64,000 nt of DNA from Epithemia pelagica (Eukaryota > Bacillariophyta > Bacillariophyceae > Surirellales > Surirellaceae), in contig OX337229.1 in NCBI GenBank assembly GCA_946965045.2, forward strand, positions 3,968,001-4,032,000, in the 5' to 3' direction. The notes under the pieces were generated by a model, which ran no database searches, was not told the origin of the DNA, and worked only from the letters and a program-made list of their open reading frames with translations. The translations under genes and the position numbers were made by a program. Within the stretch, counting starts at the first letter, position 1. Each line of letters starts with the position of its first letter. Of the stretch, positions 21,302-32,500 are shown one piece after another.

Positions 21302-22022
21302 ACTTAGGATATCTGCTAGCTAGGTGTGATAACGACTTGATAATCGGGGTTAGTTCAGTTGGGTAGCAATGTTAGTCAACCTATCACGTTGGATCGACGA
21401 TGGGGCCCTCACCTTCGGTCTACGATATAGGTTGACTCCTTTTGTAGACAACAGTTGCTTGTAACTTTGGTGTTTTAGAAAAGAGTGAGATTAATCTACA
21501 TGAAAGTGATTTTCAGGTCTGATCGATCTCCGATCTCAAGGAGAACTTAGCCGCTCCATTTCTCTCTTGGAGAATAGTTCTTCCTTGTTCTTTTTGTTCT
21601 TCATGATTAGATGAGAGTATTCACCTCTCCTGATTGTTTGGGCCTTATGAATGTTCTTTCTAGAAGGTACTTACCTTTGGAACAGGCCTGCTAGATCATC
21701 TGAAGGTCGATCGTTATCTTTGTGTAATTCTCAATTTGAGAGAGAAGATATTACGACTAGAGGTATCGTCCAACTTGCGTTCGTATGAACGGATGTGTAG
21801 GCTCGCGACTTGCATTGTGCATGTATATGAATAATTAGTACATGAATCTTCCTGGACTGCTGGGTGAAGTTACTATTCAGCTAAATCCATCTGTTGTTCG
21901 TCCGTTCAACTGCAACACGAGCGTCTGTCTTACTTCAGGACAGCTGCTTTCCTCTATGTCGTAGCTATGTCATGCTATGTCACACCTAGATCTAATGGTG
22001 CTAGATGTGCTATGTTGTAACT
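21302..22022 (-). repeat. 3' LTR of element F (721 bp)
   Basis: It matches 33405-34125 over its full length with one visible difference. Its outer end borders the GGCAG duplication and its inner end borders the polypurine tract. Confidence 0.95.
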
Positions 22023-22075
22023 CTCCCTCTCATGGAGTGATTGGGCTAGAATTGCGACATGGAAGATATGATGGT

Positions 22076-22878
22076 TTACCATCCTTGATTGAGCTTACGG
22101 CAGCGCTCAAAAAGTTCTCGATTCTGGCATTTAGTAAAGTAATCAGCCTTTTGGTCAGCTGTGCTGACCATGCTAACTTTCACGCCTCCGGGGTGGTCGC
22201 CTACGTGCTCCCAAAAGAAGTGGAGGTAGGTGTTAAAATGCTTGGTCCTTGGAGTTAGGCGCTGCTTCGTTGCAAGGTAAAAGGCTCCACTATTGTCCTC
22301 AAAGACTTCAGAGAAAATAGTGGGCTTCGGGAACGGCAGCTTGAGATTGCCTAAAAGTTCTTCAATCACTCGGCGGGTAGCTATCACACTACGCATGGCT
22401 TGTGAGAGGGCATGGTACTCAGCCTGGAGTGTACTAAGAGCTACCGATGATTGGAGTTGCGAACGCCATATTAGTGGGCATCCACAAAATGTTAGTATAT
22501 AGCCAGTACGAGACTTAGCACTAACGGGATTGTCTTGGGGTTCGCGTCCATGCAAACCGGCAAAATCAGCATCTACATAGCAATCTAGTTTGAAATCTGT
22601 AGTAGGGGTGAAGATAGTCCCTTTGTCTCTTGTGCGAACTAAGTAGCGCACAATTGTCTTGATGGCGGTAGCGTGTGATTTCTTTGGTGCTGAACTGAAT
22701 CTAGCTACCTGACTAACAGCGAAAGCTATGTCAGGTCTAGTGTTGGTAGCCAGGTATAGGAGCATTCCTACTACGGAGCGATATTCCCAGCTTTCCTTCA
22801 TAGGTTCACCGTCTGGGTCGCTGCCTAATCCCAGCTGGGTTGCAGGAGTCCAATTAGGGTTGCAATCTTCTAGTCCTG
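22076..22878 (-). pseudogene. Element F pol, C-terminal part: RT end and RNase H
   Basis: This is the continuation of F pol after transposon G. It starts at GLEDCNPNW, runs through the copia RT/RNase H connection (YRSVVGMLLYLATNTRPDIAFAVSQVARF) and the RNase H core (DCYVDADFAG, TLQAEYHALSQAM, EVFEDNSGAFYLA), and ends at 22076. Joining across one TA of the G target site restores the codons IIKTTGLED in frame. The fragment itself has no lesion. It is 53 bp from the 3' LTR. Confidence 0.88.
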
Positions 22879-22880
22879 TA

Positions 22881-25800
22881 GAGGCAACCTGACGGTTTGG
22901 CGCATGAGTCACGCCATAAATTCTGAGTCACGACCATGTTGCCGGTTTTCAATTTTAAGCAGCGGAATCGACAGAGCTCGACGAGCTCTATCTTTCCATA
23001 GCCTTTGTTTTGGAAAAGATCAACGCCCGGTCGAGTTATTCAGGATTTTCTGGACTTCTGGATTCTGGCAAATATCTGTTCTACCTGACAATTTGGCACC
23101 GCGATAGCCCGTACTAATTTGGAGCAAAATGTTTATACGGGGCTATCACATGAGTTGACACGTAACTTCTCACAGCAACACTAATTAATGGATTTTCTTC
23201 CCTATTCATTGTCTTTCATGTCCTTCATGGCTTTCTCAATAGACAGGATCAAGTTATTCTTGTTCATACTACCGGTTCCCTTGGCATCGAAATAGTAGCG
23301 CAGAACCTCTTTCATTCGAGTTGCTGTCAAAGTCTTGAGGTGTTCGACGCCCTTCTTCACATCCTCCTCTAAGCCTGCGTATAACTCTTGTTTCTTCTCA
23401 TCTTCCTCCTGTTGCTTTTTCTCTTTGCGCTGTCTGGCTTCTTTGGCGAGCCTCTTCTTTTCCGACTCACGCCTCTTTTTCTCTTCCTCCTGTTCGGCAC
23501 CAATTTCAGACACGGCAGCAGCAAGCTTGTTGTGTTCTTTAATCATTTCAAGCTCCTTGTCTCCATTCAAGACACGAGCGTACAAAGATATGTTGCCGGT
23601 CAGAATGTCTTGACGGCGTTTGGCAACCTTCTTCAAAGCCCGTTCTCCAACTGTATCCACAAACAGGGCTCCGAGTGAGAGTTGTTCGTGGGTAGGATTG
23701 AGCATGCTGTCCTGCAATTCTGTCATCTCCACTTGAAGGTGCTTGCTAGGTTTCAACTTGCCCTTGGGACCAAACATAATGGCCGCGTGGTTGGTGATAT
23801 GCTTGAAGAAACGTTCTTGAACCATCTCATTGTGACGATGCTTCTTGTACATATCAAGCAGAGCTTTGGGCATCAGTTTCACTCCAGCATAGTCTTCCAC
23901 TTTTGTTTTCTTTAGGTCCACAATTGGCTCGGGATCCAGCATTAGGCTCGGATCTTCCTTCAAGAGAACATAGACGGCTCGGAGCCTCACGATCTCATCC
24001 AGCGGAACCCATTTGACAATCTCGAAAACGTTGTCCTTTGCCCAAGGCTCGTCTTTTTGGTGGAAGGCATCCAGTTTGAACTTGACTGCTTGGCGGTCTT
24101 CAATGGATAAGTTTGTCCAGACAGCCGGGAGAGCGTCATGCAAGGTTGTGCGGCCGACAAAGAACTTGTTGCCGCATGACAAGTGAGTGTCAATCTTGCG
24201 AAGCCAATCTTCAAATGATACACGAAAATCTGGATGAAGGTTGACACGCTTGAATGATTCGACCCACTTCTCAGGCTTCACCTGCTGCAGAGCTTCAACG
24301 CAGATTCGAATCAACAGTTCAGGCTTGATTATTCCTGGATAGTTGCTGCGAACAAGATCAAGAGACTCACGAATTGCAGCCTTGTCGGCCTTGGCTACAA
24401 ACTGATCGTATGCCTGGTTAACATGCGAACAGTCGCCCTCTTCCTTGACGATGAGAATCTTGTACTCTGCGAAGATTTCAAGTGCCTCAACAACAACAAT
24501 ATGACTCGAGAAACCGTCAAATGACATTCCGCACCACCAGTCAGGATGGTCTCGAATGTACGGCATTGCGCGGATGCCGCGGCATAACTCGGGAACGAGA
24601 CCAAGCCAACTCTCGTTTGTGAGATACGCAGATGGAGTATTGACAACATGACTCCCAACAGGTGCTCCATTCTTCTCCAGCTGCTGAGGAGATAGACACT
24701 TGTTTGTCACTTTCCCTTTTCCCTCCTTGAGGAAGATCCAAGGACCAGTGGATCCACCAGCGGAACCAATACGGATAACTGTCACCGACTTCTTCAGGTC
24801 GTCCACACGCTTCTCGTGCTTCTTCTTGAGGCTCGAACCAATCACACGAAGATTTCCTTCATTAGACATGATGCATGTCTCGTCTAAGTTCAAGACAAAA
24901 TGAGCAGAAAGAGGTTTGTATTCCTCATCTGGATTAAGACGCAACAGTTCCGAGAAAAGGTGATCAACAATTAGGTGCCAACGAAGTTGTTGTTCCGTAT
25001 TGATATTCGACCTCTTTGTGCTAGTCTTCTGGGCGGACACAACTCGTCCTCCTTTCTTGAGCTCGGGGAGTAGATTTTGACGAATCAAATAGTCGTAATG
25101 GTTCTCAGCAGATTGGTATGAAGCGTTTGTCAATTTGACAATGAGACCAATCACTTCCTTTCGCACTAAACCATCATTGCGCTCGTCACGTGCTTTCACA
25201 ATGTCCATAAGTTTTTCACGCTGAAGGGAAGACAATAGACCCCTCTCTTTCTTTTCAGCCTCTGGTTTTGGATTTGAGAACTGTTGTACTGCACGACGCA
25301 AGGTGCTTCCCGGAATAATTGCAAACTTGGTATCAGTCAGCTCCTCCCCTTGAATGACCAGCAAAGCAGCCTCCTTCAGTAGTGCCTTCTTTGCAGGGTC
25401 CTTCCAGTTGATGTAGTTGCATCGCTTCTCTTGGTCTTTCGCTTTATCTTCTGGCATCACTTGAGTTTGTGTCTTTGGCTCGGGTGCTGGCAAGGTGACC
25501 TGATTTTTCTTCGGGCGCCCAAGAGTGGGAGCATAGAACCAACCACGTATGTCACTTTTGCGCTTGAGCGCTTGGCGTTCCTCTCTGGTGATCCGCTTGA
25601 TGGATGCTGGCTTTGTCATTGTCGTTTCTTGCTTGACTACACCAAATCTGATCGAGACTGCGTGTGGGCATGTAGGTGAGATACCAATTTAATCTTTCCT
25701 TCATCTGTTTGGCGCCAAAAACACATTTTGAAGTGCCCAATCGACAGATCTCGTTCTGGGCTTTTGAATGACACCTCAAATTCCAAAATTGGTTAAGTAG

Positions 25801-25904
25801 AAGTTAAGTTATAAATTGTCAAAGTTTTCTACGGTGGCATCGCGGTGACCCCAGAATTCCGCCCACCAAATTTAGTCAGGCTGCCAAATTAGTCAGGTTG
25901 CTTC
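22881..25904 (-). mobile_element. pogo/Tc1-type DNA transposon G inside element F
   Basis: A 3024-bp element flanked by TA (22879-22880 and 25905-25906). Its ends are inverted repeats GAGGCAACCTGAC (left) and GAAGCAACCTGAC (right, inverted), followed by weaker similarity for roughly 75 bp (shared TTTGGC and AATTCTG.GTCAC blocks). It carries one intact transposase gene. Removing it with one TA restores the pol reading frame of F exactly, which fixes both boundaries. The 321 bp left of the gene (22881-23201) and 285 bp right of it hold only the ends and untranslated sequence. Confidence 0.9.
23202..25619 (-). CDS. DDE transposase of pogo/CENP-B-like type, 805 aa
   Basis: It has the triad of the IS630-Tc1-mariner group: Asp246 in LNLDETCIMS, Asp368 in GMSFDGFSSH and Asp405 in NQAYDQFVAKAD, with 36 residues between the last two, giving DD36D. 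This matches pogo/Tigger-like transposases, as does the TA target. The N-terminus has a GRPKK AT-hook-like motif (about residue 35) and a likely helix-turn-helix region (about 100-210). The C-terminal 130 residues are a Lys/Glu-rich predicted coiled coil (EEEKKRRESEKKRLAKEARQ), unusually long for the family. The frame is intact, so the element may be autonomous. The target-site precision argues against a host gene. Confidence 0.87.
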   Translation of the reverse strand: MTKPASIKRITREERQALKRKSDIRGWFYAPTLGRPKKNQVTLPAPEPKTQTQVMPEDKAKDQEKRCNYINWKDPAKKALLKEAALLVIQGEELTDTKFAIIPGSTLRRAVQQFSNPKPEAEKKERGLLSSLQREKLMDIVKARDERNDGLVRKEVIGLIVKLTNASYQSAENHYDYLIRQNLLPELKKGGRVVSAQKTSTKRSNINTEQQLRWHLIVDHLFSELLRLNPDEEYKPLSAHFVLNLDETCIMSNEGNLRVIGSSLKKKHEKRVDDLKKSVTVIRIGSAGGSTGPWIFLKEGKGKVTNKCLSPQQLEKNGAPVGSHVVNTPSAYLTNESWLGLVPELCRGIRAMPYIRDHPDWWCGMSFDGFSSHIVVVEALEIFAEYKILIVKEEGDCSHVNQAYDQFVAKADKAAIRESLDLVRSNYPGIIKPELLIRICVEALQQVKPEKWVESFKRVNLHPDFRVSFEDWLRKIDTHLSCGNKFFVGRTTLHDALPAVWTNLSIEDRQAVKFKLDAFHQKDEPWAKDNVFEIVKWVPLDEIVRLRAVYVLLKEDPSLMLDPEPIVDLKKTKVEDYAGVKLMPKALLDMYKKHRHNEMVQERFFKHITNHAAIMFGPKGKLKPSKHLQVEMTELQDSMLNPTHEQLSLGALFVDTVGERALKKVAKRRQDILTGNISLYARVLNGDKELEMIKEHNKLAAAVSEIGAEQEEEKKRRESEKKRLAKEARQRKEKKQQEEDEKKQELYAGLEEDVKKGVEHLKTLTATRMKEVLRYYFDAKGTGSMNKNNLILSIEKAMKDMKDNE

Positions 25905-25906
25905 TA

Positions 25907-26542
25907 GTTTTAATAATCTTCGCAATAAGTCCTTTCTGGGTCATGGTAATAGATTTATTCTCATGACGGATAAAGTTTATTCCGAGGTAGTCAGTTAGAT
26001 TTCCTTCTTTCTTGAGAGATAACCCTTTTTCTTGTAGTCGTTTGATTAGATCGTCTATTAGTTCCATTTTAGGAGCACAGACACCACAGTCGTCTACCCA
26101 CAGAAAAATGATGATGTTGTCTTTGTAAAGCAAACACTCGTCATGAGCACTAAGGGTGAATCTGTCTTCCTTTAAAGCCTCTACTAGGTGGGTATACCAT
26201 AACCTTGGAGCTGAAGACAGGCCATATAGACTCTTGATGAGTCGCAGGCAGGTCTCTCCAGGTTTACCAGACCTAAATCCTCTAGGTAAATGAATCCATA
26301 CAGGTTCATCCAACGTAGCTTGTACAAATGCATTGTTAAAATCAATGCAGGCAAGCTCCCATCCTAGGATTAAGCTGATAGTGAGGACAATACGGATTGA
26401 GCTCCAGTGAACAACTGGGCTGTAGTTTTCTTGTTCCGTTTCCTGTAAGTCTCCTCTCACACAATATCTGGCTTTGTGTTTGAGGATCTCACCATCGGGA
26501 GTTCTCTTTCGTTTAAATACCCAAGTTCCTGGTAGAATCCGC
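25907..26542 (-). pseudogene. Element F pol, reverse transcriptase N-terminal part
   Basis: This fragment carries the RT fingers and palm: ILPGTWVFKRKRTPDGEILKHKARYCVRGD, then FNNAFVQATLDEPVWIHLPRG and LYGLSSAPRLWY. The catalytic box reads FLWVDD (about 26092-26110), with Trp in place of the usual Tyr of YxDD. It lies in a different frame from the upstream gag-integrase ORF. The shift occurs at a run of five A (26543-26547 on the minus strand), so it needs a lost base or a -1 ribosomal slip. Its C-terminal side is cut by transposon G. Confidence 0.85.
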
Positions 26543-29500
26543 TTTTTGCCTGAGATTTTGGGACCTCTTCCCATGTTCCTTTACCTTCGAGTTCCATAAT
26601 TTCTTTGTGTGCTGCAACTTTCCATTTTTCAATGTCAGCATCTCGCATGGCTTCGTCATAAGAAAGCGTATCTGGATCAGAGAGAGATGCTTTCATGACG
26701 GTCAGGAGGTCGCTATGATCTACAGATGGAGGAGCAGTAGGATGAACGGTAGCCACATTTATTTCTTCTACAAGACGAGTGGGCCGTTTAACAGTCCGAC
26801 CGGAGCGACGAGTGGTGATGGTTGGTGCGAGAGGGGGAGTGGAACCGGAAGTGGGTTGAGTGGATATGCGAGGACGGGACTCCCTCTGAGGCCGAATCTC
26901 CCTCTGAGGAGATGGGCCAGGGGAAGGAGTAGTGTTGGGAGAAGGAGAAGGCAAAAGAGGGGTTGTCGAAGGCAAGGTTTCAGCGACCTGGTCAGTTTTC
27001 TCCCTCTGAGGAAGGGGTGTATTGGAAAAGGACATCCGCTTAGGGGATGGTTGATACACCGGTTCCTCATTGGGAGCTGAAATCAATACGGGTCTGTTGC
27101 TTGGTGTCGAACTGGGTGCTGGTGCGCCAATGGGAGAAGCACGGGGATTAGTTAAAGGAAACGTGCCAGGAGTGGAACTGGGTTGGGAAGGCGATGGAAG
27201 CACGGCAAAAGGACAATGAGTCCCAATTGCATGTGCGACATCGGATTCTCTTTGTGTATAGGACTGTTGTGCGGCCTCATCTGTAGTAGTAGGCGCTTCA
27301 ATATTTGGAGCATCGTCGTTGTCGAGATCTATATATTGATAGGAGGAGTCTCCGAACAGTTTATACCACGTGTCAGTGAAGAAGTCGGGCAATTGTTCAT
27401 AAGTCATAGCAATTGTACTGAACCAATCGTCAAAAACTACATGGAATTGTGGTGTTATGTAGCCGGTGTCAGGGTTAAGTACCAGAGGGACCGAACTAGC
27501 ATGGCGGTTACTTAACCCCATGAGTTGGCAACGTGTAGACCTAGGCTTCCAACGAGGTAGTTTCTTCCCGTCGGCAATGGATTTCTGTAGGACATAGACT
27601 GGGCAGCCCCACACGTGTAGGTCGTGGAACTTTCGTTGTTCCCAACGGACACGTGTAAATAAGTCGTGGGGGCTAATCCCTGTGTCAGTACGGGGCACAT
27701 GATTATGTAGGTACACTGCATGTGATACTGCCATGGGCCATAGCATAGGGTCAGCTAATTCTGGCCAGTGTATTGCAGCATGGAGCATCATTGTACGAGC
27801 AATAGACATAATAGTTTGTATTGCCCGTTCGGCAATGCCAGCATGGTGATGTGCCCCAACTCCGGCAAATCTGGAAATTTGAGCGAATGTTTGGAGTGAT
27901 TGGGTGTAATCCTTAGAGGTAAAGGCTGCTCCATTGTCCGTTAGGTATTGAAGCGGTACTACCCCTATTTCTCTACAGAAAAGCTCGAAGGATTCCTTAA
28001 CACTCAGCGTTTCATGTGTATTTAGGTGGGATTGAAATCCTATCCACGTGTATCCCGAAGCGTGGTCTACAAAGATTGCTCCACCTGTATGAAGATCGTT
28101 GATTTTTGATTTCCCCTTTGAGTCAAAGCGTCTCCCCTTTGTAGAACACACAAAATGATCTACTGAGATGCATTGACCTGGATGCAGGTTACCGTCTTTG
28201 GTAACCCCTTGTTTGTCTTTGACGATGATCGTTTTCGTCCCTGGTTCGGTTCGTCTGCGTTGTTTCCCAAATTGACATGCTGCGCACAAGGGTAAGTCGG
28301 TGAGTGTGGATGCGAGAGTGTGTAAACGACGCGTTTTCTCTGTTGTTGCCAAAACGCCTGTTCGCATGAGAAACTGTACCTTGAGAAGATTCATGTGTCC
28401 GAGTCGGTAATGCCATTTGAGAAGTTCCTTCTGTGCTGGTGAGAGGTTTGCGTTTTGGTGTGCGACTTCATTCACAGTACTGTTGAAAGCGAGTGATGTT
28501 GTTTGTAAGTGGTCTGAATTGTATCCGTAGGACATTGGAAGATTGTTCTTCGGATTTACCATCACATTTACCTCTCGGCGATCAGGGTCGCCTGGAATTC
28601 CAGTCGAGGTAAGTGTATAACCGTCCTGAATGATTTTCTCTCCATGGTACTGCTGAAGAAGATTTTGCGTTGACAACAATCTCACAGAAATTTTTGGTAC
28701 ATGGAATGCAGGAAGTTTCAACATTCGTGGAGCGCCATTCGTGTCCAAAACCGTCCAAAGGACAGTTCCTCGTCCAACAGCCTTCATTTTATTGGCAATA
28801 CCTTTTACTTTCAGATCAGGGAAGGGCTTGATCTTTCCAATGAAGTCCTTGGCGTCGTTGGTAATGGAGATACTCGCTCCGGAGTCCCAGATGATTGGGT
28901 ACGAGGCTCCTTTTGGCATGGATTCACGAAGAGTCTTTGGATCTTGGAGTGTTGCTCGAAGAGCCTGTAGGGTGATGTTCTCCCACGGGTGGTGTGTGAT
29001 GGAGTCAAGGTCGAGATCGTTGATGGAGGCCATCATTGCCATCATGTTGTTTGGATTGAGGGAGGCTCGGTGATGATGAAATCGTGGTACAGGCCGTGTG
29101 GAGCATGGTACGTTTTGGCAATAATAGGGAGTGTTGCTCCTGTTTTCGGTGTTCGATCTCTGACGGTTGTATCCTGCCAGATGTTGATGGGGATTTCCAG
29201 CAGAGATGGGGTGCTGGAAGCGACGAGCGCGAGAACGCAACAAACTTGTCTTTGTCGGCATTCGTCGGCTGGTCGGTAGTGTGGAGTCATTATGCTCGGA
29301 AGGTGTGTTAGCGAATGGCCCGCGGCTTCGCTTGTGCCTTCGAGGTGAACTCGAGTTGACCTTGAATGAAGTGTTCCGCCGTTTTCTCCCTCGCTTCGCG
29401 GGTATAATGGTTCGTAAGCTCGTAAGGCCAGCCTGACATAACGATGCCGACCATTCCAACAATCTACAACCAAACACAACAATCAACCGAATCGGTGTGG

Positions 29501-32500
29501 AGAACAAGGAGAAGAAGAAGGACCTTGTAGGGGAGTTGTGGTTGGTGGCAAAGTGGGTTCGGCGGTTGTTTAGCTGGGCACGAAAGGCATTGACCGAGAC
29601 GGCGGTCCTTTGGGTGTTATTGGGGCGATTTGGTCCCTTGGCTTTGTTAGAGCTCTTGGATTTGGGACTGGATGAGAGGCTGAAACTGAGAAAGATGGCC
29701 ACCCAACAAGAAATCCATGTAACGATACCAGGCATGCAGCCAGGATGCAGCAAGAAGGAAACAGAAATTTCCTTGAATCCGCAGTAAGCTTCATAGACAC
29801 CATAGTAGAGATGTACCGCGGCACTGTACAGGTGTCCTAGCCCATTTGTAAAGGCGTCCTTAGATTCCTCGGTAGTGGTTGGAGCTGGGATCAGCCAGAG
29901 GATGATCGGTAACAAGACAACAAAATGTAGAAGGGCGACCAAGAAAAGATGCTGAAGAGAGAAAGTTTCGTCTGAAAGCTCCTCGACTGGCGTGCGCGCC
30001 GGTCGTCGTGGGGTACGCACGTGTCCAAAGGTGAAAGGTGCATAGTAGACTTCTACGCATTTTCCTACCATTGAGCCTCCTACTGTCTCGTCCACAGTAC
30101 AGTTGGATCCGTCCGAAGTGTCTTGGGGGTCAGTGTCTCCTTCATTTTGTTGAGAAGTGGCAGGTTGTGAAGCCTCATCTTCATCATCGTCGAAATCGAC
30201 ACAAGCGAGATGGGCAAAATACTTGGTGACTGCCACTGTCTTGTTCGAGTCGTCATCATCATCCGTCTTGTTTTCGGGTTTCGAGGGAACATATCGTTCG
30301 CCTAGCGTGCTGGTTGGAACGAAAGAGGAGGAGGAGTTGCTTGTTGAGTCATCTGTCATCGTGCTCTTGTTCTCACGGAATGTTGTGAGTTTTGTTGCAG
30401 GAGTGAACTGCATCGCTGATCCAGAGCTGGAGGTGTCCATCGGTTGAAAACAAGGAACCATCGGGCCTGGTGGAATGGGCGACATTCCAGGAAAGCAAGA
30501 TGCTGGTCGAGGGTGATTCGGAATGGGCATTCCATCAACGAAGTATCCCATTGCCCATTCCTCTTCTTTGACACGTTGGTATGCCTCAGCCACGGTAAGT
30601 CTCGGCTCTCGCCAAGCGTTTGCGAACACGGTTTTGGCTGCTCTCTTGTACCTCATCCCATCTCTTTTTGCTTGCTCTGCTTCGAGAATGATATGCTGCA
30701 TTGCATATTTTGTCGATGCAGGGATGCTCAGCCGTCGTCTTGGAGGAGGAGGCGGCGGAGTCGGATCGTTCGGAGAAAAGGGCAAGGGAGCATTTGGCCG
30801 TGGTGGCAGAGGTCGTGCCTGATGGATTGGAGAGATGGCTGGTAGTTTCTTTTCCAGACTCGCCAATTGTCCAGCTTGGAGATGCTTGATTGCATCGGTC
30901 GATGTGTCCGTGCTTGTTTCCGGAGTTTTGTAAGTGAGATCTGTCTCTTCACTTTCCATTTCGTCGTAGTTCTCATTGATTGCTGCTGCTGCTGTGATTT
31001 CTTTGTCGTACATGTCCTCGAGAAATCGTTGGGTTGCAGCGTCATTCAATGGATCGAGCGGATCGTCATCATGGTTGTTTGTCATCGTGAGATCCATGTC
31101 ATTCCATTGATCGAAGTATGTTGGTCCGTTGTTCTTGGATGGCTCGACGACTGGAAAGGTAGGCTCAAACGTTCCAATGGTACTGGTTCCTGATGAGTCT
31201 TCCATATCACTCTCACTGAACTGTTTTTCTTTAATGTTGGCTGAAGTGACACGATCCGGTGTAACAGCTTGGTGAGTGGTGTTGGAGAAGAGCGAGCTTG
31301 AATCTTCATTGGACTTGGTTTCTTCATACCTTTCTTCTTTGCTTTCTTCGTCTTCTTCAAAGGAGGCCATGAAGGCACAAAGTTCGTATTCCTCATCAGG
31401 TGAGTCGTCACAGTGATTGTAATTGTCGTCCTCTGAGTTGTCTTCACAGAACTCATATTCTTCCTTGTCCATTTCTCTGACAATGTCCCTGTCCCAGTAG
31501 CGAGAATGGAGGTCGAGTTCTGCTTTCCAGGCCGTTGCGTCAAACTCAAGAACATGAGCGGATGCTTTATGTTTCTGTTGGTTCTTGTTGTTCTTGGCCA
31601 TGGATTTGAATCCGACAATATGCTCGCTAGTACGATGCGTGGTGTTCCAGATCTTGCAAGTGCCGCACCAGAAATATGTTTGGCCGTCTTTGGTACGTTC
31701 ATCCGGCTGGCCGTCTGCAGGGGGAACACGTTTCCATTGGTGAGTAGAATCGTTTTTGGGTGTGGAAGAAGGCTTGTCCGTTTTGCCTTTGAACTTGTTG
31801 TTGCTCTTGCTCTTCCCCTTCTCACGAAAACTGTTCTTGCTCTTACCATACGTTTGCATCTGAGGGATAAGGGCATTGGCTTGGTAGCCGATACGGGTCT
31901 TGCCACGGCGATTGTTTGTCACTGTCAGGTTCCCGCCATAAGAAACAGGTAAGGCCTTGCTGTCCTTGTGGGAGCTTTTGGCACTCCATTCGCCTTGCTT
32001 GACACTAACAAGGTACCGGTTGTTGGCGATCTCGGAGACGTGCGTGTACAGGAGATTGTTGGTGCTCATGTAGGAGTCAGCGACGGAGCGATCAAGAAAA
32101 CGGATGTGTTCTACGGCGTCTTTGACTTTCTTGTTGAGAATCAAGAGGTCAAATTTTGGAGTTTCGGGCCATTCAGCGGTGAGGATGTTCTTGAGGAGAT
32201 TCGCGGTGAGGGTGTGGTCATAAAGACCAGCAGCCGAAAGAGGACGTGCCTTGTTCGCGAAATCAGTGGTAAGTGCGGTAATGTCGTGTCCTGAGTACTG
32301 TTGTGGTACCAGACTGCGCATCTCACCCTTTACCAACTCCCAATGTTCGATGGAGTCGTCCGTAATGATGCGGACGATTACCATAAAGAGGACGGGAAAC
32401 GAGTTCGCAGAGCGGGATTGGTCCTCTACTTCGCGACAAAAGGTTTTCTCGAGAGAATCGAGTAAGTAGTCCTGAGCCGCTGCGTCATTGTTCTGATCGT

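Noticed and set aside
21346-21366. tRNA A-box-like sequence (TAGTTCAGTTGG) in the F LTR
   Set aside because: No matching B box at a suitable distance and no cloverleaf could be formed, so no tRNA or Pol III gene is claimed.
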